From the NCBI GenBank assembly GCA_963707515.1, contig CAVPQI010000003.1, positions 1-64,000 of the forward strand: a DNA stretch of 64,000 bases, in the 5' to 3' direction. Shown one piece after another: positions 26,322 through 35,192 of the stretch (within the stretch, counting starts at the first letter, position 1; each line of letters begins with the position of its first letter). The position numbers were made by a program, and so were the translations under genes. Source of the DNA: Sva-07 sp963707515 (lineage in GTDB: Bacteria > Actinomycetota > Acidimicrobiia > Acidimicrobiales > Ilumatobacteraceae). Under the pieces are notes generated by a model. The model did not search any database. It saw only the letters and a program-made list of their open reading frames with translations, and was not told the origin of the DNA.

Positions 26322-27323
26322 ATGCCTGTCGACACCTCGAACAACACAACCAGCACCTCCATCAGCACATCGACCAACACCTCGACCAGCACCTCGACCA
26401 GCACATCGACCAGCATCTCGACCAGCACCGTGGCCGTGCTCGGCCTCGGACCGATGGGCGCAGCGATCGCCCGCGTGCTGGCGAATGCCGGACTCTCCGT
26501 CAGGGCATGGAATCGCACCGCCCGCTCACCAGCCGACCTCGGTCTCGTCGACGATGGCACGGTCGCGTTGCACCGCGACCCGAGCGCAGCGGTCGACGGT
26601 GCGCACGTCATCGTCATCTGCGTGCGCGACCACGAGGCCAGCCGCGCGGTGATCGACCGGATCGCTCCCAGCGTTGCGGAGGCGGTGATCGTGAACGTGT
26701 CCACCGCAACGCCGGCGGAGGCCGTCGAATCGGCGCAGCATGCGATGTCGGCGGGTCTGCGCTACGTGACAGGCGCCGTGATGGTGCCGACGCCGATGAT
26801 GGGCACCGACGACAGCCTCGTGCTGTACGCCGGAGCGAGCGCCGACATCGAAGCGATCGGGCCGCTCCTGGTCGCCCTCGGTGGCGTGGCAGACGTCGTC
26901 AGCGACGATCACGCCGTGCCGCCAGCGCTGGACCTGGCCATGCTCGACGTGTACTTCGCGGGGATGTACGCCTTCCTGCACTCGGCGGCGCTCGCTGGCG
27001 CTCACGGCATCGACCCGAAGCGCTACCTGCCGTACGCGGAAGGAGTCGTCGACACGCTGCGCGGCACGCTGCCCGGTCTCGGCTCAGCGATCGAGGGACG
27101 AGCGTACGATGGCGGCGAGGCCCGCCTCGACATGTGCCTGGCCTTCCTCGACCGGATCGTCGCCAGCAGCGCCGAGGCCGGCATCGATCCTGGCGTGGCC
27201 GCCGTCGTGCGCGACGCGTCGGCTCGGGCGATGGAGCACTGGCCGGGCTCGACCGACTGGGACGTCGTCGCCGAACGCTTCCTCCCGACGACGTCGCGCG
27301 CAGGCGATCCATCTGCAACGTAG
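26322..27323 (+). CDS. imine-reductase-like NAD(P)-binding oxidoreductase
   Basis: A 333-residue enzyme of the beta-hydroxyacid/6-phosphogluconate dehydrogenase superfamily. The Rossmann start is VAVLGLGPMG at residues 37-46, followed by RAWNRTA and NVSTATPAEAV. The C-terminal dimer helix LDLAMLDVYFAGMYAFLHSAALAGAHGI is typical of imine reductases. Unusually, the first 36 residues are almost only Thr, Ser, Asn and Ile, encoded by seven 12-base tandem units (26349-26432). The natural substrate is unknown. It is divergent from a HxlR regulator. Confidence 0.83.
   Translation: MPVDTSNNTTSTSISTSTNTSTSTSTSTSTSISTSTVAVLGLGPMGAAIARVLANAGLSVRAWNRTARSPADLGLVDDGTVALHRDPSAAVDGAHVIVICVRDHEASRAVIDRIAPSVAEAVIVNVSTATPAEAVESAQHAMSAGLRYVTGAVMVPTPMMGTDDSLVLYAGASADIEAIGPLLVALGGVADVVSDDHAVPPALDLAMLDVYFAGMYAFLHSAALAGAHGIDPKRYLPYAEGVVDTLRGTLPGLGSAIEGRAYDGGEARLDMCLAFLDRIVASSAEAGIDPGVAAVVRDASARAMEHWPGSTDWDVVAERFLPTTSRAGDPSAT
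26349..26432 (+). repeat. 12-bp tandem repeat encoding Thr-Ser tail
   Basis: Seven in-frame copies of ACCAGCACCTCG with one to three changes each encode T-S/I/N-T-S units just before the Rossmann fold. The length can vary in 4-codon steps without breaking the reading frame. Confidence 0.8.
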
Positions 27324-27329
27324 GTTGCA
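27314..27329. promoter_or_regulatory. TGCAAC-GTAG-GTTGCA inverted repeat over the imine reductase stop
   Basis: A perfect 6+4+6 palindrome covers the TAG stop (27321-27323). It could be a weak transcription terminator stem or an operator for the VOC gene starting 63 bases later. There is no T-run after it. Confidence 0.4.
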
Positions 27330-27391
27330 TCGAGCGACTGGATGTAGTCACGGTGCAGCATGGGCCGAACCGTCGTTGAGGAGGGAGCACA

Positions 27392-27748
27392 ATGGATCGT
27401 CACCATCGGATCGACTACGTGGAGTTCACGGTCGGGGACTTCGCCGTTGCCAAGGCGTTCTACGGGGCGGCGTTCGGGTGGGAGTTCAACGACTACGGCG
27501 ACGCCTACGTCGGGATCCGTGGCGGTGCGGACGGCCGCGAGGCGGGCGGGTTCGCGCTCGGTGAGCCCCGGGGAGGTGGTCCGCTGGTGATCGTCTACAG
27601 CGACGACATCGACGCCAGCCTGGGCGCCGTCGTGGCGGCGGGCGGAACGATCACCCGTGAGCTGTTCGACTTCCCCGGCGGCCGGCGGTTCCATGCTGCC
27701 GATCCGTTCGGCAACGAGTTCGCGGTGTGGACCGAAGCCAGCCACTGA
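27392..27748 (+). CDS. VOC-family (glyoxalase/bleomycin-resistance fold) protein
   Basis: A 118-residue single-module protein with IDYVEFTVGDFAVAKAFYGAAFGWEF, GGFALGEPRGGG and the final FHAADPFGNEFAVWTE, typical of the VOC superfamily that includes dioxygenase-like and glyoxalase-like proteins. GAGGAGGGAG lies just upstream of the ATG. The metal ligands and substrate cannot be assigned with confidence. It follows the imine reductase on the same strand. Confidence 0.85.
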   Translation: MDRHHRIDYVEFTVGDFAVAKAFYGAAFGWEFNDYGDAYVGIRGGADGREAGGFALGEPRGGGPLVIVYSDDIDASLGAVVAAGGTITRELFDFPGGRRFHAADPFGNEFAVWTEASH

Positions 27749-28013
27749 CGCTGCGTTGACCCGCGGCGTTGCCGCTCGAACGCCGGTCGTCGGCGAATGG
27801 GCGCCGTGCGCCGGACCGTTCGAGCTCGGCGCGCTCGACGGTGGGGGCGATCGATATCGGTCGGTGGCTGTTTGGCATCGGCAGGGAGCGGCTATGCGGG
27901 TGTGGTGTGGTGGTCGCACGTGCTGGCAGTGGTGTGGGTTGCCGTGGGACCGCGGTCGTGCTGACGGAGCGTCGCGACGGCCGCCTGAGGGCGCCGGACG
28001 TGGGGGCCCGATC
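27749..28013. other. intergenic region, no feature seen
   Basis: This 265-base stretch between the VOC gene and the MEDS-HATPase gene contains no recognisable coding homology, strong hairpin or tandem repeat. It presumably holds the promoter of the downstream gene. Confidence 0.4.
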
Positions 28014-28904
28014 ATGAGCGTGGTGTTCGAGACGCGTCATGACGCCGTGGTGTACGACGATGACGAGGAGCTCACGGCGCGGGTCGTGGCGATGACGCAG
28101 CGGGCGGTGGCCGATGGCGGCCACACGATGATCGTGTTGCCGGACCGGGTGCTGGAGCGGGTTCGAGCGAGGTTGCCGACCGGACTCGACGGTGGTGTCG
28201 AGTTGGGATTGCTGGACGGACGGTTCCGACGCCCCGTGGACGCGGTCGAGCAGGTGTGGCGATTCGTCGCCGATCGGCTGCGTCTCGGGGTGACGCACGT
28301 GTTGGCGGTCCGTGAACTGCCGGTGATGGATCGCAACGTGGCGCCTGCGTGGGTGTGGTGCGAGTCTTCGATCCTCGAGGTGTTCCGGCCGCTGGCGGTT
28401 CATTCGGTGTGCGTGATCGACCGCCGGACGAGTGAACCCGAGCAGCTCGGTGAGTTGGCTCGTGCGCACGATGACCTGTCGCCGATCGCTCCGATGCCAC
28501 TGGTGAGGCTGTCGACGTCGGCGCCGGCCGTGGCGTTGGCGACGATGCGGTCCGTCGATGCCCGCCGCGTCATCTCTCGGGCCGCTGAGGCGTGTGGCGA
28601 GACGGTCGCCGAGGCCGCTGCAGTGGTGGTGTCAGAACTGGTCACCAACGCGGTCCGTCACGGTGGAACTCCGGCACAGGTCGAGGTCTGGACCGACTCG
28701 GATTCGGTCAGTCTGACCGTGACCGATGACGGGCCGGGCCTGCACGATCCGACCGTTGGTTTGCGGCCCCCCGATCTGCCGCTGCGCGGCGCCGGGTTGT
28801 GGTTGTGCACCAAGTTGGCAGACGAGTTCTCGGTGCACAATGTGCCGGACCGAGGGTGTCAGGCGCGGGCACGATTCCACACCGGCCACCGTCTTGGACG
28901 GTGA
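28014..28904 (+). CDS. MEDS-domain / HATPase anti-sigma-type regulatory protein
   Basis: A 296-residue cytosolic protein. The first 160 residues resemble the MEDS (DcmR-like sensory) domain, with SVVFETRHDAVVYDDDEEL at the start and CVIDRRTSEPEQLGELARAHD near its end. The C-terminal 130 residues are a HATPase_c_2 kinase fold with N-box VVSELVTNAVRHG, G1 TDDGPGLHD and G2 GAGLWLCTKLAD, like RsbW-type anti-sigma factors. Such fusions are common in actinomycetes and sense signals that modulate sigma-factor or phosphorelay activity. No sigma factor gene is adjacent. Confidence 0.8.
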   Translation: MSVVFETRHDAVVYDDDEELTARVVAMTQRAVADGGHTMIVLPDRVLERVRARLPTGLDGGVELGLLDGRFRRPVDAVEQVWRFVADRLRLGVTHVLAVRELPVMDRNVAPAWVWCESSILEVFRPLAVHSVCVIDRRTSEPEQLGELARAHDDLSPIAPMPLVRLSTSAPAVALATMRSVDARRVISRAAEACGETVAEAAAVVVSELVTNAVRHGGTPAQVEVWTDSDSVSLTVTDDGPGLHDPTVGLRPPDLPLRGAGLWLCTKLADEFSVHNVPDRGCQARARFHTGHRLGR

Positions 28905-29061
28905 CCACCCGAGCGTCACCGTCACCCTCGAAGGCGGCCTGCTCGGGCAACCCGAGCACGTCCCGGTAGAACTGCACCCCCGCATCGAAGTCCTCTGCCT
29001 CGACCACCAGACGCATCTGCTTGGGAGGCCGGTCATCGCGTTCGCTGGACACGTTGGTCAC
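28905..29061 (-). pseudogene. VOC-family protein, 3'-truncated fragment
   Basis: Only the N-terminal half of a VOC protein remains: MRLVVEAEDFDAGVQFYRDV, then LGLPEQAAFEGDGDARVVTV. The GTG at 29061 is the likely original start. After about residue 55 the reading runs antisense through the end of the HATPase gene and loses all resemblance to the family, although an open frame continues to 28708. The second metal-binding half is gone. This marks a junction where two unrelated segments were joined. Confidence 0.65.
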
Positions 29062-29131
29062 GGTATGGCCCCACGGTGAACCGGAAGGCTGGTTTCTTCC
29101 GGCGGCTGCCGTCGCTGCGGCCCGCCGCCGG

Positions 29132-29815
29132 TCACGGGGTGTCGGTGTCGACGATCTTGCCGTCGCGGATCGTGACGATGCGGTCGGCTTCGGTCAGGAT
29201 GCCGAGATCGTGGGTGACCATGACGGTGGCGACCTGCCGTTGGTGGGTCTGGTCGCGGAGGAGCTGCACGATCTCGTGGGCGCGGGCGCCGTCGAGGGCG
29301 GACGTGGGCTCGTCGGCGAGGATGACCTTCGGGGAGTTGATCAGGGCGCGGGCGATGCCGACCCGCTGACGTTCGCCGCCGGAGAGCTGCCCTGGTCGCC
29401 GATCCGCCTTGGTGGTCATTCCGACCGCGGCGAGGAGTTCGCTCGCGGCGGTTCGGGCCGTGGCCCGTGGGATGCCGGCGAGTTGGGCTTGGTAGAGCAG
29501 TTGGTCGGTGGCAGTGAGCGCCTCGAAGAGGTTCGACTGTTGGAAGACGAACCCGAGGTCGCGGCGACGGATCATGGCGCGTTCGCGCGGTGCTGCGGCG
29601 GTGATGTCGGTGTCGCCGATGACGACCCGTCCGCTCTCCGGGGTCCGGAGCGCGCCGGCGACGGCCAACAGCGATGACTTGCCTGACCCGGAGGCACCGC
29701 TGATCGCGACCAGCTCACCGGGCTCGATGGTGAATGAGACGTGGTCGAGGGCGTACACGCGCTCGTCGCCGTCGGCGAACGACAAGGACACGTCGGACAG
29801 GGCGAGCGCGCTCAT
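29132..29815 (-). CDS. MacB/LolD-type ABC ATPase
   Basis: A 227-residue nucleotide-binding protein with Walker A GASGSGKSS, Q-loop FVFQQSNLFEAL, signature LSGGERQRVG, Walker B VILADEPTSALD and H-loop VTHDLG. It belongs to the MacB/FtsE/LolD class that pairs with FtsX-type permeases. The upstream permease gene overlaps it by four bases (ATGA) but lacks its 5' end, so this ATPase may be orphaned. Confidence 0.9.
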   Translation of the reverse strand: MSALALSDVSLSFADGDERVYALDHVSFTIEPGELVAISGASGSGKSSLLAVAGALRTPESGRVVIGDTDITAAAPRERAMIRRRDLGFVFQQSNLFEALTATDQLLYQAQLAGIPRATARTAASELLAAVGMTTKADRRPGQLSGGERQRVGIARALINSPKVILADEPTSALDGARAHEIVQLLRDQTHQRQVATVMVTHDLGILTEADRIVTIRDGKIVDTDTP

Positions 29816-30501
29816 GCTGCAGCTCCGAGGGCGATGATGGGATCGACCGACGTGACCTTGCGAACGCCGACGAGCATGCCGACGGTGCCGGACACGATGA
29901 GGATCGCGGCGGCGCCGAGCACGGTGGGAATGTCGAGGGCGAACGGAACCTCACCGCCTTCGATCAGCTTGCCGAGCCCGAATCCGATCGTCGCACCGGC
30001 CGCGGTGGCGACGGTGAGCACGATCAGGACTTGGCCGAGGGCGTCGCGCAGTACGGCCCCGGTGGAGGCCCCGAGGGCTTTCTGGAGGCCGATCTCGCTG
30101 CGACGCTGGATGGTCCAGACCGTGAAGAACGACCCGAGGATCATCGCCGAGATCAGGTAGAGGAACCCGCGGATCAGCGACATCGTCGACGTCTCGGCGC
30201 TGTAGCCGGGCGACCCGGCATACGCCTCGGTCCGTGTCACGACCTCGAGATCGGCCGCCGTGGCGGCCCGTTCGAGGTCGGCCGCGTCACCACCTCGGAT
30301 CGCCACTGCCGACGCCGTGACGGTGCCGTCGTCCGGTTCGAGGCGCGAGATCTGCTGCCACACCGGCAGGGAGACGTACACGGTGTCGACGTGCCCGTAC
30401 GTCGCCTTCGGCGCGACGCCGGCGACGGTCAACGTGACGTCGCTGCGGTCGACGGCGAGCGTGTCGCCGACGTTGACGCCCTGGTCGATCAACCCCCGCA
30501 T
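29812..30501 (-). pseudogene. FtsX-type ABC permease, 5'-truncated
   Basis: About 230 codons encode the end of the periplasmic MacB-like domain (NVGDTLAVDRSDVTLTVAG) and the last three membrane segments: FLYLISAMILGSFFTVWTI, VLIVLTVATAAGATIGFGLG and AAAILIVSGTVGMLVGV. The expected N-terminal membrane helix and most of the periplasmic domain are missing. The reading frame stays open to 30750, but that part is antisense to the next gene and has no family resemblance. The truncation point lies around 30500-30550. Confidence 0.72.
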
Positions 30502-30663
30502 CCTCGACCCTACCGACCCGTCCGAGCGGGAGAGGTCTGGGCGCGAGCCGCTCACCGCCGCGCTGGAATCACTCTTCGCGTCCGGATTGTTGCGGAGCGT
30601 GGTCGCTGCCGTATGGTCGAGATGAGACCAGGGCGTACTTGCGACCGGTCGAAGGGCGACGTG

Positions 30664-33516
30664 ATGAAGCGAATGAGTCTGCTGCTCGCAGCATGGAGTG
30701 CACTGAGTGTCGCAGTCGTGGCGGTTCCGCTGGGCGGCGTCACGGTCCACGCGGCCAGCTTCGTGGTGACCAACCTCGATGACAGTGGCGAGGGCTCACT
30801 CCGCCAGGCGCTGGTCGATGCCAATGCCAGCGAAGGTGTCGACGACATCACGTTCGCGACCGGACTCACCGGCGCGATCGAGCTCAGCACCAACGCGTTG
30901 GCCCTGACGAGTTCGGTCAACATCGTGGGTCCCGGGGCGTCGAAGCTCACCGTGGTCGGTCGTGGCACCGAGTCGGTGATCGCCGTGACGTCCGCAGTCG
31001 AGGTCGTGATCTCCGGCTTGACCATCACCAACGGCGGCGGAACCGGCGCGAACTCCGGCGGCGTGTACGTCAACCAGAGTGGCGCCGAGGTGACGATTCG
31101 CAACTCGGTGCTGTCGGGCAACTCGGGCAACTACGGAGGTGGAGCCTCCCTGTACGCCGGTGAGTTGTCGATCGAGGACTCACGGATCACCGGGAACAAT
31201 GCCACCAACGGCGGCGGGCTGGCGATTGCGACGCTCGCAACGCTCGAGCGAGTGGAGATCTCCGACAACACCGCGACGACCAGCGGCGGCGGTGTGTTCT
31301 CCAACAGCGGCACCATGGTCATCGACAACTCCACGATCTCGGGGAACATCTCCGCCAGTGGAGGCGGGCTCTACAAGTTCAGCGGTGGGTCGGCGATCAC
31401 CATCAACCACTCGACGATCGTCGACAACCAATCGACCAGCATCACGTCGCCGGGGGGCATCGATGCCAGCGCGGGCGGCACCGTGACGCTCGATCACTCC
31501 ATCGTGAGCGGCAACACGACGTCGGATGTCTCCGGCACGATCGACGCGTCCTGGAGCTTGATCGGCAACACGACCGGGGCCACCGTGAACGACCTCATCG
31601 ACAACCTGCTCGGTGAGGACCCAGAACTCGAAGAGCTGGCGTTCAACGGCGGCCTGACGCGGTCACACTTCCCGACGGGCGCCAGCCCGGTCGTCAACGC
31701 CGGCGATCCCACCCTGGCGAGCCCTCCAGTCTCGGACCAGCGCGGTGCGCGGCGCGTGGCGGCACCAACGAACATCACCGTCGAACGGATCGACATCGGG
31801 GCAGTGGAGCTCGTGCCACGCGACGACGACTGGGAGATCGCCGAAGACACGGTGCTCACGATCGCCGACCCGGGGGTGCTCGCCAATGACAACCGCGGCT
31901 ACACCGCCCAGCTCGTCAGTGACACGACGCACGGTCAGGTCGCGCTCGATGCCGCTGGCGGATTCACCTACACGCCGGTCAAGGATTTCCACGGGATCGA
32001 CTCGTTCACGTATCGGCTGGTCGGCCCCGACGCGCCCGCGTACATCAGCACCGTGACGATCGACGTGACGCCGGTCTACGACCCGTTCCAACTCCATGAC
32101 GACGCCGATGAGTTCGTCAACGACGGCTCCTCGGTGCTGATCGACGTCCTCGCCAACGACTCGGGCGATGATCTGACGATCGTGTCGGCGAGCGGCAGCC
32201 AGCTCGGCGACGTGTCGACCGACGGCTCCTTCGTCATCTACACCCCCGACCCGGACGTGGTCGGCACCGACACCTTCCAGTACGAAGCCACGGACGGTGT
32301 CTCCCAGGCGGCGGCGACCGTCACGGTCACGATCTTCGAGCCCGGACACGGACCCCTCTTCGAGGGTCTGATTCCTGGTCGTGTGCTCGACACGCGTGTG
32401 GGGGCGCCGACGGGTGATGGTGTTGCTGCCGGTGATGGCAGGGTCGCGGCGGGGACGACGGTGGAGTTGCAGGTTGGTGGCCGGTTGGGTGTGCCGATGG
32501 GCGTCGAGGCGGTGGTGCTCAATCTGACTGCGACGGCGGGGGATGGGCCGGGGTATGTGACGGTGTGGGCGTGTGATGCGCGGCGGCCGGTGGCGTCGAG
32601 TCTCAACTTTGCTGCTGGTGAGACGGTGCCGAACGCGGTGATCACCGCCTTGTCGGCGACGGGCACGGTGTGTCTCCATGTCGTGGGCGCATCGGTGGAG
32701 CTCGTCGCTGATGTCACCGGCTACTTCCCGGCGGGGAGTGCGTTCGAGGGTCTGATTCCTGGTCGTGTGCTCGACACGCGTGTGGGGGCGCCGACGGGTG
32801 ATGGTGTTGCTGCAGGTGATGGCAGGGTCGCGGTGGGGACGACGGTGGAGTTGCAGGTTGGTGGCCGGTTGGGTGTTCCGATGGGCGTCGAGGCGGTGGT
32901 GCTCAATCTGACTGCGACGGCGGGGGATGGGCCGGGGTATGTGACGGTGTGGGCGTGTGATGCGCGGCGGCCGGTGGCGTCGAGCCTCAACTTTGCTGCT
33001 GGTGAGACGGTGCCGAACGCGGTGATCACCGCCTTGTCGGCGACGGGCACGGTGTGTCTCCATGTCGTGGGCGCATCGGTGGAGCTCGTCGCTGATGTCA
33101 CCGGCTACTTCCCGGCGGGGAGTGCGTTCGAGGGTCTGATTCCTGGTCGTGTGCTCGACACGCGTGTGGGGGCGCCGACGGGTGATGGTGTTGCTGCAGG
33201 TGATGGCAGGGTCGCGGTGGGGACGACGGTGGAGTTGCAGGTTGGTGGCCGGTTGGGTGTTCCGATGGGCGTCGAGGCGGTGGTGCTCAATCTGACTGCG
33301 ACGGCGGGGGATGGGCCGGGGTATGTGACGGTGTGGGCGTGTGATGCGCGGCGGCCGGTGGCGTCGAGTCTCAACTTTGCTGCTGGTGAGACGGTGCCGA
33401 ACGCGGTGATCACCGCCTTGTCGGCGACGGGCACGGTGTGTCTCCATGTCGTGGGCGCATCGGTGGAGCTCGTCGCTGATGTCACCGGCTACTTCCCGGC
33501 CTCGAAGCCCGGCTAG
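30664..33516 (+). CDS. secreted right-handed beta-helix protein with Big_9-like domains and triple C-terminal repeat
   Basis: A 950-residue exported protein. Residues 1-30 form a signal peptide (LLLAAWSALSVAVVAVPLGG). VTNLDDSGEGSLRQALVDAN opens a parallel beta-helix of about 350 residues with repeated NSTISGN/GGGL-type rungs. Two cadherin-like/Big_9 modules follow (VLANDNRGYTAQLVS, VLIDVLANDSGDDLT). Three copies of a 128-residue domain (FEGLIPGRVLDTRVGAPTGD to VELVADVTGYFPA) end the protein, with no membrane anchor or LPxTG motif. An ATG at 30664 follows AAGGG. The role is probably adhesion, polysaccharide binding or surface display. Confidence 0.85.
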   Translation: MKRMSLLLAAWSALSVAVVAVPLGGVTVHAASFVVTNLDDSGEGSLRQALVDANASEGVDDITFATGLTGAIELSTNALALTSSVNIVGPGASKLTVVGRGTESVIAVTSAVEVVISGLTITNGGGTGANSGGVYVNQSGAEVTIRNSVLSGNSGNYGGGASLYAGELSIEDSRITGNNATNGGGLAIATLATLERVEISDNTATTSGGGVFSNSGTMVIDNSTISGNISASGGGLYKFSGGSAITINHSTIVDNQSTSITSPGGIDASAGGTVTLDHSIVSGNTTSDVSGTIDASWSLIGNTTGATVNDLIDNLLGEDPELEELAFNGGLTRSHFPTGASPVVNAGDPTLASPPVSDQRGARRVAAPTNITVERIDIGAVELVPRDDDWEIAEDTVLTIADPGVLANDNRGYTAQLVSDTTHGQVALDAAGGFTYTPVKDFHGIDSFTYRLVGPDAPAYISTVTIDVTPVYDPFQLHDDADEFVNDGSSVLIDVLANDSGDDLTIVSASGSQLGDVSTDGSFVIYTPDPDVVGTDTFQYEATDGVSQAAATVTVTIFEPGHGPLFEGLIPGRVLDTRVGAPTGDGVAAGDGRVAAGTTVELQVGGRLGVPMGVEAVVLNLTATAGDGPGYVTVWACDARRPVASSLNFAAGETVPNAVITALSATGTVCLHVVGASVELVADVTGYFPAGSAFEGLIPGRVLDTRVGAPTGDGVAAGDGRVAVGTTVELQVGGRLGVPMGVEAVVLNLTATAGDGPGYVTVWACDARRPVASSLNFAAGETVPNAVITALSATGTVCLHVVGASVELVADVTGYFPAGSAFEGLIPGRVLDTRVGAPTGDGVAAGDGRVAVGTTVELQVGGRLGVPMGVEAVVLNLTATAGDGPGYVTVWACDARRPVASSLNFAAGETVPNAVITALSATGTVCLHVVGASVELVADVTGYFPASKPG
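32359..33510 (+). repeat. three near-identical 384-bp coding repeats
   Basis: Units begin at 32359, 32743 and 33127. They differ at only a handful of bases, for example GCGGGG/GTGGGG (Ala to Val) and GTGCCG/GTTCCG in unit 1, and GAGTCT/GAGCCT in unit 2. Units 2 and 3 are almost identical. The near identity at silent sites implies very recent duplication or gene conversion, and these units use more T-ending codons than their neighbours. Confidence 0.93.
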
Positions 33517-33593
33517 CCCCATCCGGCAGCTCGCCGGGCCGTCGAGGGCATGTTCCTCACACTCCGCTGAGCTGATCGGGATAGGGTCCCGTC

Positions 33594-33812
33594 ATGGCTC
33601 GGAAGGTGCAGTGGCACGACCTCAGCCCGGCGCAACGGGTCGCGCTCGGTGGGGCGATCATCGTCGAGGTGACCCTCACCGTCACCGCCCTCGCCGACCT
33701 CGTGCGTCGTCCCGCACGGCAGGTGCGAGGCCCGAAGTTGATGTGGGCCGTGGGGTGCTTCGTCCAGCCGATCGGGCCGGCGGCCTACCTGCGCTTCGGT
33801 CGTCGACGCTGA
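33594..33812 (+). CDS. small PLDc_N-type membrane protein
   Basis: A 72-residue protein with two hydrophobic stretches, VALGGAIIVEVTLTVTALADL and MWAVGCFVQPIGPAAYLRFG. The pattern resembles the phospholipase D N-terminal (PLDc_N) membrane domain that occurs as a stand-alone small protein. A start ATG at 33594 is clear. The function is unknown. It is convergent with the alcohol dehydrogenase gene. Confidence 0.65.
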   Translation: MARKVQWHDLSPAQRVALGGAIIVEVTLTVTALADLVRRPARQVRGPKLMWAVGCFVQPIGPAAYLRFGRRR

Positions 33813-33819
33813 CAACGGG

Positions 33820-34968
33820 TCACGCGTCGTACATCACCATGCCGCGAATGTTGGTGCCGTCGCGCATCGCCTGGTAGCCGACGTTGATGTCCTCGATCGG
33901 GTACGTGTTGGTGATCAGCTCGTCGAGCTTGAGCTGACCCTCCTGGTACAGCCGCAGCAGTCGGGGGATGTCGCGACGCGGGTTGGCCGACCCGAAGATC
34001 GAGCCGACGAGCTGCTTCTCGTACATCGTCAACTCGAACAGATTCATGCTCACGTTGTCGACCGAGAACGGGGCGACGGCGGTCTGCACGACGCGCCCGC
34101 CCTTCTTGGTCATGCCGAGTGCGGGCTGGATGTACTCGCCCTGAGCGACCCCCATCGTGAGGATCACCTTGTCGGCGTTCACGCCCCACGTCAGATCGGC
34201 AGCAAGCGCGGCCGCTTCCTCCATCGACCCCACCGAGTGGGTGGCGCCGAACACCTGGGCCTGCTCCTGCTTGAACTCGACCGGGTCGACGGCGATGACG
34301 TGACGGGCGCCGGCCATCGACGCACCCTGGACGGCGTTCATGCCGACGCCGCCGCATCCGACCACGACGACGGTCTCGCCGGGCTGCACGTCGGCGGCGT
34401 ACACCGCGGAACCCCACCCGGTCGTGACGCCACAGCCGACGAGCGCTGCCTTGTCGAGCGGGATGTCCTCGTCGATCTTGATGCAGCTGTCCTGCGAGGC
34501 GACCGTGTATTCGCCGAAGGTGCCGAGGCAGCACATCAGGCCGAGGTCGTGGCCGCGTGCATGGTGGCGGGAGGTGAAGTCGGTGACCTGACGACCCGCC
34601 AGCAGGTAGGCGCCGAGGTCGCACAGGTTCTGGTGACCCGTCGAGCAGCTCGGACACTTGCCGCACGCCGGGATGAATCCGAAGACGACGTGGTCGCCCG
34701 GCTTCAGGCCGGTGACACCGTCGCCGACCTCGAGCACCGTGCCGGCGCCTTCGTGCCCGCCGATCACGGGAAACTGTTGGAAGCCGGCTTCCTGCTGCGC
34801 GGCTTCGGGGAGCGCCAGGTCGCCGGTGAGCAGGTGCTCGTCGGAGTGGCACAGGCCCGAGCCGACGAGCTGCACCAGGACCTCCCCGGCCTTCGGCGGG
34901 TCGAGGTCGACCTCTTCGACCGACCAGTCGGTGTGCGGCTCCCAGAGGATGGCGGCCTTCATCTTCAT
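33820..34968 (-). CDS. zinc-dependent alcohol dehydrogenase, NDMA-dependent type
   Basis: A 382-residue MDR-superfamily enzyme. Catalytic zinc is expected at Cys in GLCHSDEH and His in GGHEGAG. The structural zinc cysteines are in CGKCPSCSTGHQNLC. The cofactor fold is VVVVGCGGVGMNAVQ. The C-terminal part resembles actinobacterial NDMA-dependent (tightly bound NAD) alcohol dehydrogenases, active on long-chain or terpene alcohols. The ATG at 34968 follows AAGGGG. It is divergent from the Baeyer-Villiger-type monooxygenase, a natural pair (alcohol to ketone to ester). Confidence 0.88.
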   Translation of the reverse strand: MKMKAAILWEPHTDWSVEEVDLDPPKAGEVLVQLVGSGLCHSDEHLLTGDLALPEAAQQEAGFQQFPVIGGHEGAGTVLEVGDGVTGLKPGDHVVFGFIPACGKCPSCSTGHQNLCDLGAYLLAGRQVTDFTSRHHARGHDLGLMCCLGTFGEYTVASQDSCIKIDEDIPLDKAALVGCGVTTGWGSAVYAADVQPGETVVVVGCGGVGMNAVQGASMAGARHVIAVDPVEFKQEQAQVFGATHSVGSMEEAAALAADLTWGVNADKVILTMGVAQGEYIQPALGMTKKGGRVVQTAVAPFSVDNVSMNLFELTMYEKQLVGSIFGSANPRRDIPRLLRLYQEGQLKLDELITNTYPIEDINVGYQAMRDGTNIRGMVMYDA

Positions 34969-35192
34969 GCGAACGGACCCCTTCGCTCGTGCGCCGCGGC
35001 CGGCGGCCGGCCGACGGCACCCCCCAATTGCGTGCGGCAACCGTAGCGCGCCCCGTGATGGGCCGGGAACGGAGGAGCCCACGCTGGCGGCGTCGGCCGC
35101 GACCGACCCTGCGGCGCGGACCGGGTAGCGTGCGCGTGGAACCGCAGGATCGCACCGTGGCTCCCACGGGGCATCACGCTTGGGGGTACGTC
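34969..35192. promoter_or_regulatory. divergent promoter region of alcohol dehydrogenase and monooxygenase
   Basis: The 224-base gap separates two divergent catabolic genes and must hold both promoters. It is very G+C-rich, with short GGCCGGC runs, and no clear hexamers or strong operator palindrome could be picked out. Confidence 0.35.

Noticed and set aside
26349..26432. CRISPR-like or regulatory repeat
   Set aside because: Units are 12 bases, in frame and coding; no spacers.
31663..33522. A 619-codon minus-strand open frame and two 126-codon frames over the triple repeat
   Set aside because: They are antisense reflections of the G+C-rich repeat with no family resemblance or ribosome site.
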